A stretch of DNA of 8,781 nt from Candidatus Zixiibacteriota bacterium (GCA_030597645.1 JAUVRN010000062.1:1-8781); one strand, 5' to 3'. Counted from the first letter of the stretch, positions 1-6,863 are shown. The notes: generated by a model from the sequence alone, not told the origin. Numbers and translations are program-made.

Positions 1-98
1 GCAACCAGCTCACAGAGGGCCTGGCGATACACTTCCGCGGAGTCCACGAGGACACCGTCGAAATCGAACACGGCACCTCTCCAGACACACTGCGTCAC
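1..98 (-). CDS. HAD-superfamily phosphatase / phosphomutase, N-terminal fragment
   Basis: Only the first 32 codons are inside the window; the rest lies off the left edge. The translation contains FDFDGVLVDS (about residues 11-20), which is HAD motif I (DxDGxxxDS). The first Asp (D12) would be the phosphorylated nucleophile and D14 the general acid/base. This version of the motif is typical of the beta-phosphoglucomutase and phosphoglycolate phosphatase branch, which act on small phosphorylated metabolites in the cytosol. The substrate cannot be read from the fragment. I chose the GTG start at 98-96 because a GAGGTG Shine-Dalgarno-like sequence lies at 110-105 with a 6-base gap, and the reading frame has no ATG further upstream that gives HAD-like sequence. 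The gene is transcribed divergently from the propeller gene starting near 195. Confidence 0.75.
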   Translation of the reverse strand, partial: MTQCVWRGAVFDFDGVLVDSAEVYRQALCELV

Positions 99-104
99 GC
101 CGGA

Positions 105-110
105 CACCTC
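105..110 (-). promoter_or_regulatory. Ribosome binding site of the HAD gene
   Basis: GAGGTG on the minus strand, 6 bases before the GTG at 98. It decides the start of a gene that has no ATG. Confidence 0.5.
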
Positions 111-194
111 GACACCATCCCGGTGAAAGAGCCTGTGGAATTCACTGGTAGTTGGTCCGGACGCGCAGGTATGATATGGCTCAGGCGGTATCCC

Positions 195-1100
195 ATGAAC
201 GGTTCGAATCTCGGTCGCACACGGCGGGGCGGTTTTGGACTCTCTGCAAGGTATGCGCGGATGGCCGCGTGGGCCATCGGCTTTGTGGCCATAGTGGCCC
301 TCTTCGGCGCCGGTCACGCCGGTCACGCCGGTCACGGGACGGCACTCCTCTGGTCACGGCCTTCGGCGATGGCGGCCGGCGACCGCTCCCTGATCGTGGG
401 CTACGACCGCGGACTTGAACTGTGGCAATGGCACATCGGTGCCGTACCTGTCCTCGTCGGACACCGCCCGGGGCCCGCGGTAACCACGATGTGGGCAGGG
501 GACAGCACCGTGATCTGGTGCGAGGCCGATTCCACGCTGTTTCTGGCCCGGATCCAGGGTGATGCGATCGACGTGCGCTGGCAGATGTCGCTGCCCGGTC
601 CGGGTCTCGACGCCACGTCATCGGGTAGCTGGCTCGCCGTCAACGTGGGCGGAGACTCCGTACTGATCGTGCCCGTGACAGGGCCCGGCGCCGGCGCGAA
701 CTGGTGGCACTCAGGCCGCAGTGCGGGACTTGCAGCGGGTGCCCTGCGGGACAGCACGCTGGCTGTCGGCGGTGGTGAACACGTCGACTTGATCCGCGTG
801 CGCCACGCCGCCGCGGTGACGCTCGATTCCATTGCACTCGGGTCCTTTGTCCTCGACGCCGTCTGGGCCGGCGACACGCTGGCCATGGCCGTTGGTTTTT
901 CCGGCGTCAAACTGATCACCACGGCAAACGACCGCTTCGACGGCCCCCCTTTATCGCACTCGACTGGAGATGCCTTCACGGTGATCGCGGCAACCGATCG
1001 CACCTGGGCCGCGTTCGATATCTTCGGCGCGGTGGAGGTCTTTGCCCGCGGCACCTCGCTGACGCCGGCCGCGAACCGGGCGACTGGCGCGTGGATATAA
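195..1100 (+). CDS. Exported beta-propeller-like protein, frameshifted before its sorting domain
   Basis: The product is a 301-residue frame from the ATG at 195. An in-frame GTG at 123 and ATGs at 171 and 261 are alternatives. AGGCGG about 7 bases before 195 is the best ribosome-binding site, although 261 would place the start directly on the hydrophobic segment. An arginine-rich N-terminus precedes a hydrophobic stretch (MAAWAIGFVAIVALFGAG, about residues 23-40) that looks like a signal peptide or anchor, so the protein should leave the cytosol. The body is made of short beta-strand repeats of the type GDSxLxVxxxxGVxLIxV, as in 'DSTLAVGGGEHVDLIRV' and 'GDTLAMAVGFSGVKLITT'. This resembles LVIVD or WD-type propeller blades, but no catalytic motif is visible. 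The frame stops at 1098-1100, and a T9SS-type sorting domain continues in another frame, so the real gene probably ran to 1267. The exact ligand or role is not recognisable. Confidence 0.6.
   Translation: MNGSNLGRTRRGGFGLSARYARMAAWAIGFVAIVALFGAGHAGHAGHGTALLWSRPSAMAAGDRSLIVGYDRGLELWQWHIGAVPVLVGHRPGPAVTTMWAGDSTVIWCEADSTLFLARIQGDAIDVRWQMSLPGPGLDATSSGSWLAVNVGGDSVLIVPVTGPGAGANWWHSGRSAGLAAGALRDSTLAVGGGEHVDLIRVRHAAAVTLDSIALGSFVLDAVWAGDTLAMAVGFSGVKLITTANDRFDGPPLSHSTGDAFTVIAATDRTWAAFDIFGAVEVFARGTSLTPAANRATGAWI
312..338 (+). repeat. Three tandem 9-bp units (GGTCACGCC)
   Basis: Two exact copies of GGTCACGCC (312-320, 321-329) are followed by a third that differs in its last two bases (330-338). The period is a multiple of three, so the frame is kept and the unit encodes GHA-GHA-GHG just after the hydrophobic segment of the propeller protein. 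It looks like a slippage-expanded microrepeat. Confidence 0.8.
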
Positions 1101-1267
1101 TCAACGTCCTGGGCCAGCGGGTCACCGGCTGGTCCGGGCGGGCGGGGATCCCGCAGCGCCTGCTTGTGGCCTGGAGCCCCGCTCCGGGGCAGGCATCGGG
1201 TGTGTACTTTGTCCGTGCGCACAACGCCGGGTACGCAGAGAGCCGCAGCGTGGTGTTCATGAAGTGA
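1061..1267 (+). pseudogene. Out-of-frame T9SS type A-like sorting domain of the propeller gene
   Basis: Reading from 1082 in the frame that starts GAC TGG gives DWRVDIINVLGQRV, then ASGVYFVRAHNAG, and ends VVFMK before the TGA at 1265-1267. The order 'VxIxNxLGQxV ... SGVYFVR ... FxK-stop' is the classic T9SS C-terminal sorting domain seen at the end of secreted FCB-group proteins. The domain guides outer-membrane export and surface attachment. It has no start codon or ribosome-binding site of its own, and it follows the propeller frame directly. The two frames overlap, and going from one to the other needs the equivalent of one missing base or two extra bases, probably between about 1060 and 1090. 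The domain also looks short: the usual PNP-type lead strand is absent or reduced to 'LTPAANRA' in the other frame. A sequencing or assembly error, a true pseudogene, or programmed -1 shifting are all possible. The start given is approximate. Confidence 0.7.
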
Positions 1268-1270
1268 ACA
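1254..1270 (+). repeat. Inverted repeat over the stop of the propeller gene
   Basis: TGTTCA-TGAAG-TGAACA is a perfect 6-bp stem with a 5-base loop, spanning the TGA at 1265. A TTTTT run follows only at 1294-1298, about 24 bases later, so it is at best a weak terminator. Confidence 0.3.
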
Positions 1271-1287
1271 GGCCCCCAACTTAGGGT

Positions 1288-1316
1288 CTGGCATTTTTCG
1301 TCTGCCGTCGTATATT
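1288..1316 (+). promoter_or_regulatory. Candidate promoter of the cohesin-like lipoprotein gene
   Basis: CTGGCA (1288-1293, 4 of 6 to TTGACA) lies 17 bases before TATATT (1311-1316, 5 of 6 to TATAAT). The -10 element ends 45 bases before the ATG at 1362. The site is in an A+T-richer gap in otherwise G+C-rich DNA. The call rests on pattern only. Confidence 0.4.
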
Positions 1317-1361
1317 CAGTGTTGGAAGTACGCTCATTAGAGCCTGCTCGAGTCTATTAGA

Positions 1362-2198
1362 ATGGATAGAGGGATTCCAATCATCGTGTACGCAGCGCGC
1401 ATGTGCGTGGTCTTGGGTGTGGCTGCCCTGCTGGCGAGTGCCTCGGGCTGCAACACCGACAAGCCTTCACAACCGTCCACTGCGCCCCTGGCCGCGTTTT
1501 CAGGCAGTCCGACGACCGGGCAGCAGCCGCTGACCGTTGCGTTTACAGATCAGTCCACCGGTACCGTGTCCGGATGGGACTGGAGCTTCGGCGACGGGGA
1601 TGTCTCCATCGAAGAAAATCCGTCGCATACGTATACGACCGAGGGCGATTTCAGCGTCTCCCTGGTGGTTAGCGGACCGGCGGGCACGGACACCATGACC
1701 AGGGTGGACTATATCACCGCCTCGGTAGCCCCACTACCGGTCAACGACACGGTTACGATCACGTCGGACACGGTTTCCGCCGGAGACACCGCAGAGGTCC
1801 TGATCAACCTGATCAACCCCGACTCTGCAGTGGCATCGTTTACGATTTTCCTCCGATCCGCTGATCCGGGAATCGTGTATGACACGGCCAGCGTATTGAC
1901 GCCGCGATTCCCCTCCGTGGGCATGATCTGGCAGACGGCTCGTCATGACACACTCGACCTGATGTCCGTGATCGCGTTCATAACCTTGACGGGTACGCAG
2001 GTGCCCATCGCGCCGGGTTCGGGCCCGATCATGAGCATTCGCTACGCGGTCGATGCGTCGGTGGCACCCGGCGTGTATGCCATAGACACCTCCTCCATTC
2101 TCCTGCTGCCCAACACGGATCCTGTCCAGATCTCCTACGAGTCGGGACTGTTCTTGCCGAGGCTGCACTTCGTGCCCGGGCAGATCGTAGTACGGTAG
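1362..2198 (+). CDS. Lipoprotein with PKD domain and cohesin-like domain
   Basis: The 278-residue product starts with a charged n-region and hydrophobic core ending in LASASGC. C30 is the likely lipidated cysteine (lipobox A-S-G-C), so the mature protein should be membrane-anchored. The linker (31-42) is Ser/Thr/Pro-rich. Residues about 43-121 form a PKD domain with the hallmark WDWSFGDG (72-79) and the following HTY (89-91), an Ig-like fold found in surface proteins. Residues about 127-278 look like a cohesin: 'TVSAGDTAEVLINLIN', a central beta-rich part, then 'GPIMSIRYAVDASVAPGVY' (about 221-239) and the closing 'PGQIVVR'. This matches the order of conserved strands in cohesins (GDTVxVPV, LxxIxFxV, GxItV) but not a strong consensus, so I call it cohesin-like. 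The ATG at 1401 is an alternative start but would remove the positive n-region. No clear Shine-Dalgarno is seen. The gene converges on a dockerin-bearing peptidase gene, which supports a binding role. Confidence 0.72.
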   Translation: MDRGIPIIVYAARMCVVLGVAALLASASGCNTDKPSQPSTAPLAAFSGSPTTGQQPLTVAFTDQSTGTVSGWDWSFGDGDVSIEENPSHTYTTEGDFSVSLVVSGPAGTDTMTRVDYITASVAPLPVNDTVTITSDTVSAGDTAEVLINLINPDSAVASFTIFLRSADPGIVYDTASVLTPRFPSVGMIWQTARHDTLDLMSVIAFITLTGTQVPIAPGSGPIMSIRYAVDASVAPGVYAIDTSSILLLPNTDPVQISYESGLFLPRLHFVPGQIVVR

Positions 2199-2204
2199 AT
2201 TCGC

Positions 2205-2227
2205 TGGTGTTCTGAGTCAGGACACTA
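2205..2227. terminator. Palindrome between convergent genes, possible bidirectional terminator
   Basis: GTGTTCTG-AGT-CAGGACAC (2207-2225) forms an 8-bp stem with one T-G wobble, extendable by two further pairs to 2205-2227. It sits 6 bases after the TAG of the lipoprotein gene (2196-2198) and overlaps the stop codon of the minus-strand peptidase gene (2227-2225). There is no T-tract on either strand, so intrinsic termination is uncertain, though the position suits a shared transcript end. Confidence 0.4.
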
Positions 2228-3709
2228 CAGCGGCGGCGGGGGCGGCCCGCCCCGGAAGACATAGGCCACCAGAAAGACGATATCCGTAGAATTGATCGGC
2301 GGTACGCCGTCCGCGTCACCGGTAGAGAGTGGTTCCGGTGCCGCTCCTCCCCTGAAGACGTAATCGACGAGCAAGAGAATATCCGCGGCCGTGATCTGGT
2401 CGTCGTGATTGACGTCACCGCGCAGACCGGCGATCGGCTGAAGGACAAAGTCGCGGTCGTGATCACGCACCCTCAGATACTCCGATGTGACTACGGTGTC
2501 GTAAAACGCGTGCTCCACCCCAAGTGTGTAGTGCCCCGGCCCGACGCCCGGTATCGCATACGCGCCGGATGCATCCGTCGTATCTGACAGGCCGAGTTCC
2601 GGCAGGGACACCACCGTCCCGGCATGTGAATTCGGCTGGTCTGCCAGGAGCACCTGTCCGGTCAGATCGAAGACGTTGTGGAGCACAACCTGCAGGCTCT
2701 CGTCGTCCCGGTTGCCGTACCGGTCGATGGTCGATACGGTCAGCCAGTAGTCCCCGTTGGGATAGTCACCCGTGAACCAGGCGCTGTCCGCGTCGTCCGA
2801 CTCGATATATTCGTCGCCGTCCGTATTGGTGCAGATCACGTAGTACTCGCGGTCATTGTAATCGCCCTTGCTGTCATACGTGGCGTCGTCTCTGTAGATC
2901 GTGTTTACGCTCTGGTTCCACCAGAGCGTGTCGCGGAACTGCACGGAGATGGTGGCCGGGTACGAGATGCTGTCGTTGCGAAAGCGGTAGGCCACCTGAT
3001 AGGGCGTCACGTACCAGGCCGGCGAACCGATGATGTCTCGCACGGATACCAGAAAGTCCATGGCTCCTGACAGCGTATCGCCTGGTGCCAGGTAACCGGT
3101 GCCCTCGTTGGGGTAGAATGCCACGTACGACCCGTTGCCCAGGAGAACGAATTCGGGCGGGGTGTCGTCGGTGATGTCTACCAGGTAATCCAGCGGGTCG
3201 TGAATGAACTGCCAGTTCGATGCCCAGGGAAAACCCGACTGCCTGATCTTCACGAAGTGCAGGTGGTGAAACTCCGCGACGGGCCACTCGACCAGCTGCC
3301 CCAGCAACTGTCCTTCCAACACCGAGTCGCCCACGTTAACCACGATCGTGCCCTGATCCAGGTGAGCGTACAGATAACCGTCGCAGATCACCGAACCGAC
3401 CGAATCGCCCACGGCCACGCGCCAGTGCAGGTCGGCCGAAATGGTCAGCACGGCCTTGACGTATCCGGACTTGACGGCGAACACCGAATCACCCGGCTGC
3501 CCGAAGATGTCGATGCCGGGATGGTAGTACGGAGCGCCGCCGTAGTGCTGGTACTCACCGTAGCTGTTGCCCAGGGGCTGGGACGCCGTGCGCGGGTTCA
3601 GCGGCCACTGGATCGTCTCGGCCTGCGCCCGCAGCGGGACGCAGACCAGCCACGCCAGAAGACCCGTGATGACACACCTGTGAGAAAGCGAGTACCCATT
3701 AACGGTCAT
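2225..3709 (-). CDS. Exported M23-type metallopeptidase with dockerin-like C-terminus
   Basis: The 494-residue product begins with a signal peptide (hydrophobic about 12-26, cleavage probably near AQA 28-30). Residues about 48-155 carry the LytM/M23 signature: HPGID (H63xxxD67), YAHL (H116) and HxH (H149, H151), which are the zinc ligands and catalytic histidines, so the peptidase site looks intact. M23 enzymes usually cut peptidoglycan peptide bridges or Gly-rich peptides, or act as regulators when inactive; the substrate here is unknown. Residues about 184-345 are beta-rich with an acidic stretch near 296-310. About 347-425 form a carboxypeptidase-regulatory-like (transthyretin-like) domain (TGQVLLAD..., DASGAYAIPGV). 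Residues 431-488 are two dockerin-type repeats, GDVNHDDQITAADILLLVDY and a second one starting GDADG, each ending in VFRGG, followed by a short poly-proline tail. Repeat 1 has all expected calcium ligands (D432, N434, D436, D443); repeat 2 has V469 where Asn/Asp is expected. The ATG at 3709 has no Shine-Dalgarno. The cohesin-like lipoprotein gene is its convergent neighbour. Confidence 0.85.
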   Translation of the reverse strand: MTVNGYSLSHRCVITGLLAWLVCVPLRAQAETIQWPLNPRTASQPLGNSYGEYQHYGGAPYYHPGIDIFGQPGDSVFAVKSGYVKAVLTISADLHWRVAVGDSVGSVICDGYLYAHLDQGTIVVNVGDSVLEGQLLGQLVEWPVAEFHHLHFVKIRQSGFPWASNWQFIHDPLDYLVDITDDTPPEFVLLGNGSYVAFYPNEGTGYLAPGDTLSGAMDFLVSVRDIIGSPAWYVTPYQVAYRFRNDSISYPATISVQFRDTLWWNQSVNTIYRDDATYDSKGDYNDREYYVICTNTDGDEYIESDDADSAWFTGDYPNGDYWLTVSTIDRYGNRDDESLQVVLHNVFDLTGQVLLADQPNSHAGTVVSLPELGLSDTTDASGAYAIPGVGPGHYTLGVEHAFYDTVVTSEYLRVRDHDRDFVLQPIAGLRGDVNHDDQITAADILLLVDYVFRGGAAPEPLSTGDADGVPPINSTDIVFLVAYVFRGGPPPPPL

Positions 3710-3744
3710 AAGGGATATATCGGTCTGCGGGAAGGAACACCGTC

Positions 3745-3772
3745 AATATACGCGGATCGGGTGCAGATACAA
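3745..3772 (-). promoter_or_regulatory. Candidate promoter of the M23/dockerin gene
   Basis: On the minus strand TTGTAT (3772-3767) is followed after 16 bases by TATATT (3750-3745), which ends 35 bases before the ATG at 3709. It lies in the 81-base gap after the radical SAM gene, so the peptidase gene may be transcribed on its own. Confidence 0.45.
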
Positions 3773-3790
3773 CAGGCGTGAATCGTGCCG

Positions 3791-4705
3791 CTAGCGGTCG
3801 GCGAATTCGATGAAGGGACAGACGGACCGCCCCTCCTGGTGCTGCTCCACGTAGGCGGCCTGCACGACGTCCGGGAGCTCTTTGGGGTCTTGCAGCGTGG
3901 CAAACGGCTTGTCCATGGCACAGAAGCACGCCTGCCCGTCGGGCAGGATATTGATCTGCTCGTCCGCCCACTCGCAACTGGGATAGAGCTGGTTCCACGG
4001 AAACACCTGGGGTTTGATGCAGCTATCCACCTGGAGATGAAAGAACCGATCCGGTTCCTCCCAGAGGGGCGCCAAGCGTTCGAACAGGTCCAGCAACTCC
4101 TGGCGTGAGAAATCGAGGGTGTAGTGTTTGGGGATGAGCAGATTGACCTGGTCGGCCAGGCCCAACCAGCGACGCAGTCGCGGGAGCGTCAGGTGTACCA
4201 GCAGGCGATGCGAAAGCAGGAGATTGAGACTCACCACCGGACCTTCGGCCTGGAGTCGAGTGACCTGCTCGAAGAAATCGCGCGGCAGCCTGAGCCTCGG
4301 AAACTTGTATTCGTCCACGGAAAGCGACACGTGCTGGCACATAGCAAACTCGCGCGCACCCCAATCGCGCACGTTTTCGTAGTTGGTCATGGCCGACATC
4401 GTCAGGCCCGCTGCGCGTGCGGCCTGTGACAACACGTTCAGCGCCCGGCGGTTGGTGTCGCCACCGGGAGGGTCGACGTTGATCGAGAGGTGAATCCGCC
4501 GGATGCCTTCCGTGCGTGCGGCTTCGCCAATGAGCTCTTCAAAAAACTGAAGCGGCTTCTCCCGGCCGTATTCCAGGCTCTTGAGATAGCAGGGCGCACA
4601 CTCTACGATGCAGCATGTGGTAGGATACAGAGTAAGTACGCGCGGTCCATCAAGGGTGGCCTCGATTTGCGCCTGCGGTTCGGTTTGTTCACTCATGTCC
4701 GGCAC
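3791..4705 (-). CDS. Radical SAM protein with C-terminal cysteine cluster, function unknown
   Basis: The 304-residue cytosolic protein has the radical SAM motif CX3CX2C at C32, C36 and C39, after a first strand 'VLTLYPTT'. This would bind a [4Fe-4S] cluster and S-adenosylmethionine to make a 5'-deoxyadenosyl radical. Strand-like segments 'IHLSINVDPPGG' (71-82), 'LTMSAMTNYENV' (101-112) and 'HVSLSVDEYKF' (125-135) fit the partial TIM barrel. The C-terminal part has C229, C244, C260, C262 and C296, with 'INILPDGQACFC' (251-262), which is the pattern of SPASM/twitch auxiliary-cluster regions (hydrophobic, PDG, x, x, C), but shorter than a full SPASM domain. Such proteins commonly modify peptides or act as maturases, but no precursor peptide gene is visible beside it, so I assign no reaction. 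The GTG start at 4705 is chosen because GGAGG at 4719-4715 sits 9 bases before it; the ATG nine bases further in (4696) would be 18 bases from that site. It lies 120 bases downstream of tkt on the same strand. Confidence 0.8.
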   Translation of the reverse strand: MPDMSEQTEPQAQIEATLDGPRVLTLYPTTCCIVECAPCYLKSLEYGREKPLQFFEELIGEAARTEGIRRIHLSINVDPPGGDTNRRALNVLSQAARAAGLTMSAMTNYENVRDWGAREFAMCQHVSLSVDEYKFPRLRLPRDFFEQVTRLQAEGPVVSLNLLLSHRLLVHLTLPRLRRWLGLADQVNLLIPKHYTLDFSRQELLDLFERLAPLWEEPDRFFHLQVDSCIKPQVFPWNQLYPSCEWADEQINILPDGQACFCAMDKPFATLQDPKELPDVVQAAYVEQHQEGRSVCPFIEFADR

Positions 4706-4714
4706 GGGCCGGCG

Positions 4715-4719
4715 CCTCC
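4715..4719 (-). promoter_or_regulatory. Ribosome binding site of the radical SAM gene
   Basis: GGAGG on the minus strand, 9 bases before the GTG at 4705-4703. It is the strongest Shine-Dalgarno in the window and favours the GTG over the ATG at 4696. Confidence 0.6.
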
Positions 4720-4825
4720 GGTGGCTGTCACGATACAGACACCTTGCCGGCTCAGGAAAATGATACGCATGCAGAGCCCATTCTATGAGCCACGAAATGG
4801 ACTTTTCCCTGCTCCAGGACCCGGA

Positions 4826-6859
4826 TCAGCCCACTAACGCAGCAAGGCGACGTTGGATCTCTTCGGCCGTGAAGCCCATCTCCTGCATCAGGAGGTCACC
4901 CGGAGCCGAAGCACCGAATTGATCGATGCCCAGCACATCGCCCCCCCGTCCGACGTACTTCCACCACCTGCCCGTGGTGCCGGCTTCCACAGCCAGGCGG
5001 CGCACCACGGATGGAGGGAGGATCTCCCACTGATAGGATTCGGGCTGTGCGTCGAAGATTTCCTGCGACGGCATGTTCACGACCCGTACGGCCGTTCCCT
5101 GAGATTGCAGACGTCGTCCGGCTTCGAAAGCGACGTGCAACTCCGATCCGGTGGCGATGATAATCGAATCCGGGTTACCGCCGGGAGCATCGAGCGCGAT
5201 GTAGGCGCCGCGTGCCGCGTCGGTGACGGGCAGTCCCTCGATGACCGGCACGTTCTGACGCGTGAGGATCAACGCCACGGGGCCGTGCACTTTGATGGCC
5301 AGCTTCCACGCTTCACGTGTTTCGTTGGCGTCGGCCGGGCGCAGCACGGTGAGCCCTGGCATCGCACGCAGCGACTCCACATGTTCCACCGGCTGATGGG
5401 TCGGACCGTCACCGCCCACACCGATGCTGTCGTGCGTGTAGATGTACACAACCTTCAGACCCGCCAGCGCGGCGATGCGCACGGAGGGCCGCTGGTAGTC
5501 TGAAAACACAAGAAACGTCGCACAGTACGGTCGCAGACCGCCGTGGTACGCCATGCCGTTGCAGAGTGCACCCACGGCGTGCTCGCGAACGCCAAAGTGG
5601 ATATTGCGACCGAGGGGATCATCCGCACTGTGACCGGTGGATGAATCGATCAGCGACTTGTTGGACGGTTCGAGGTCGGCGGAGCCGCCGAGCATTTCGG
5701 GCAACACATCTGCCAGCGCGTTGAGTACCTTGCCGGACGCGCTGCGCGTGGCCACGGACTTCCCCGCTTCGAAGACGGGCAGGTTTGCATCCCATCCGTC
5801 GGCCAGACCACCCAGCATAGTGCGGTCGAACTCCGACGCCAGGTCGGGATGCTCGGACTGGTACGCTCGCATGACTTCGATCCACTGCGCGTGCGCCTGC
5901 CCTCCCCGCTCTGCGGCTCCCCGGGCGTGCCTCTTCACTTCGTCGGGAACGAGAAAATCCGGCGTCTCGGGCCAGCCCAGATTCTGCTTGGCCAGACGCA
6001 TCTCATCTTCACCCAGAGGTGAACCGTGCACGCCGGACGTGTCCTGCAGATTGGGGCTGCCGTAGCCGATGTGCGTGCGCGCAACGACGAGTGACGGTCG
6101 ATCCGTTTCGTCACGGGCTGCCGCGAGTGCAGCGGCCGTGGCCTCGTGGTCGTGGCCGTCGACGTGCTGCACGTGCCAGCCATAGGCAACGAAGCGGCCT
6201 CCCACATCCTCGCTGAAGGAGATGTCCGTGGTTCCGCCGATGGTGATGCGGTTGTCGTCGTAGAGCAGATTCAATTTGCCCAGCTTCAGGTGACCGGCCA
6301 ACGACGCCGCTTCCGAGGCGACCCCTTCCATGAGATCACCGTCGGAGCAGAGGCACCACGTGCTGTGGTCCACGACGGTCTGGCCATCGCGATTGAAGCG
6401 TGCGGCCAGGTGACGCTCGGCCAGGGCCATGCCGACTGCGTTGCCCACACCCTGCCCCAGCGGTCCGGTGGTGGTCTCGACGCCGGGCGTGTGCCCGAAT
6501 TCCGGGTGCCCCGGCGTCCGGCTGCCCCACTGCCGGTAGTTCTTGAGGTCATCCAGAGACAGCTCGAAACCGTACAGGTGGAGAAGCGAGTAGAGTACCA
6601 GGCAACTGTGCCCGGCCGACAGCACGAACCGGTCCCGGTCGGGCCAGTCGGGACTGGCAGGATCGAACTTGAGGAATCGATCCCACAGCACCCAGGCCAT
6701 GTCGGCCATGCCCATGGGCGCCCCGGGGTGCCCGGAGCCCGCCTTCTGCACCGCGTCGGCCGCGAGGAAACGAATGGTATTGGGGAACAGGTGGTCGATA
6801 TCTGCAGCCACGATGTTCTTGGGATTCGCCGTCGTCTGATTCATGTCTCGGTCTTTCAT
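4826..6859 (-). CDS. tkt: Transketolase
   Basis: This complete 677-residue thiamine-diphosphate enzyme moves two-carbon ketol units between sugar phosphates in the non-oxidative pentose phosphate pathway (and the Calvin cycle where present), in the cytosol. Visible signatures in order are: GSGHPGAPMG (41-50), the substrate/cofactor His region; LSAGH (80-84); TGPLGQG (131-137); the thiamine-pyrophosphate motif SDGDLMEG (172-179) closing at D202-N203; the pyrimidine-domain REHA with catalytic Glu (E426); FSDYQRPS (452-459), contacting the cofactor ring; HDSIGVGGDGPTHQPVEH (476-493); and LTRQ (532-535). The C-terminal domain is intact, ending at about residue 677. Length is normal for the family (about 660-680). 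I chose the ATG at 6859, preceded by AGGT at 6867-6864; an ATG at 6844 is a second option. The frame stays open to a GTG at 7054, but that extension has no transketolase resemblance. The first residue of the PP-domain (Cys-Ser-Asp-Gly-Asp instead of Gly-Asp-Gly-Asp) is a mild variant. Confidence 0.97.
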   Translation of the reverse strand: MKDRDMNQTTANPKNIVAADIDHLFPNTIRFLAADAVQKAGSGHPGAPMGMADMAWVLWDRFLKFDPASPDWPDRDRFVLSAGHSCLVLYSLLHLYGFELSLDDLKNYRQWGSRTPGHPEFGHTPGVETTTGPLGQGVGNAVGMALAERHLAARFNRDGQTVVDHSTWCLCSDGDLMEGVASEAASLAGHLKLGKLNLLYDDNRITIGGTTDISFSEDVGGRFVAYGWHVQHVDGHDHEATAAALAAARDETDRPSLVVARTHIGYGSPNLQDTSGVHGSPLGEDEMRLAKQNLGWPETPDFLVPDEVKRHARGAAERGGQAHAQWIEVMRAYQSEHPDLASEFDRTMLGGLADGWDANLPVFEAGKSVATRSASGKVLNALADVLPEMLGGSADLEPSNKSLIDSSTGHSADDPLGRNIHFGVREHAVGALCNGMAYHGGLRPYCATFLVFSDYQRPSVRIAALAGLKVVYIYTHDSIGVGGDGPTHQPVEHVESLRAMPGLTVLRPADANETREAWKLAIKVHGPVALILTRQNVPVIEGLPVTDAARGAYIALDAPGGNPDSIIIATGSELHVAFEAGRRLQSQGTAVRVVNMPSQEIFDAQPESYQWEILPPSVVRRLAVEAGTTGRWWKYVGRGGDVLGIDQFGASAPGDLLMQEMGFTAEEIQRRLAALVG

Positions 6860-6863
6860 GGTT

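Noticed and set aside
946..954. C6/T3 run as a programmed frameshift site for the sorting domain
   Set aside because: The first frame still reads as plausible propeller sequence for about 35 residues after it, while the shifted frame there is Arg/Cys/Gly-rich, so the frame change most likely lies nearer 1060-1090.
95..1294. Minus-strand and second plus-strand frames over the propeller gene
   Set aside because: They are rich in Arg, Pro and Ser, typical of shadow frames; the plus frame from 195 has a signal segment and repeated beta-strand pattern.
4706..4825. Precursor peptide gene for the radical SAM protein
   Set aside because: The 120-base gap holds only a 9-codon frame without a ribosome-binding site.
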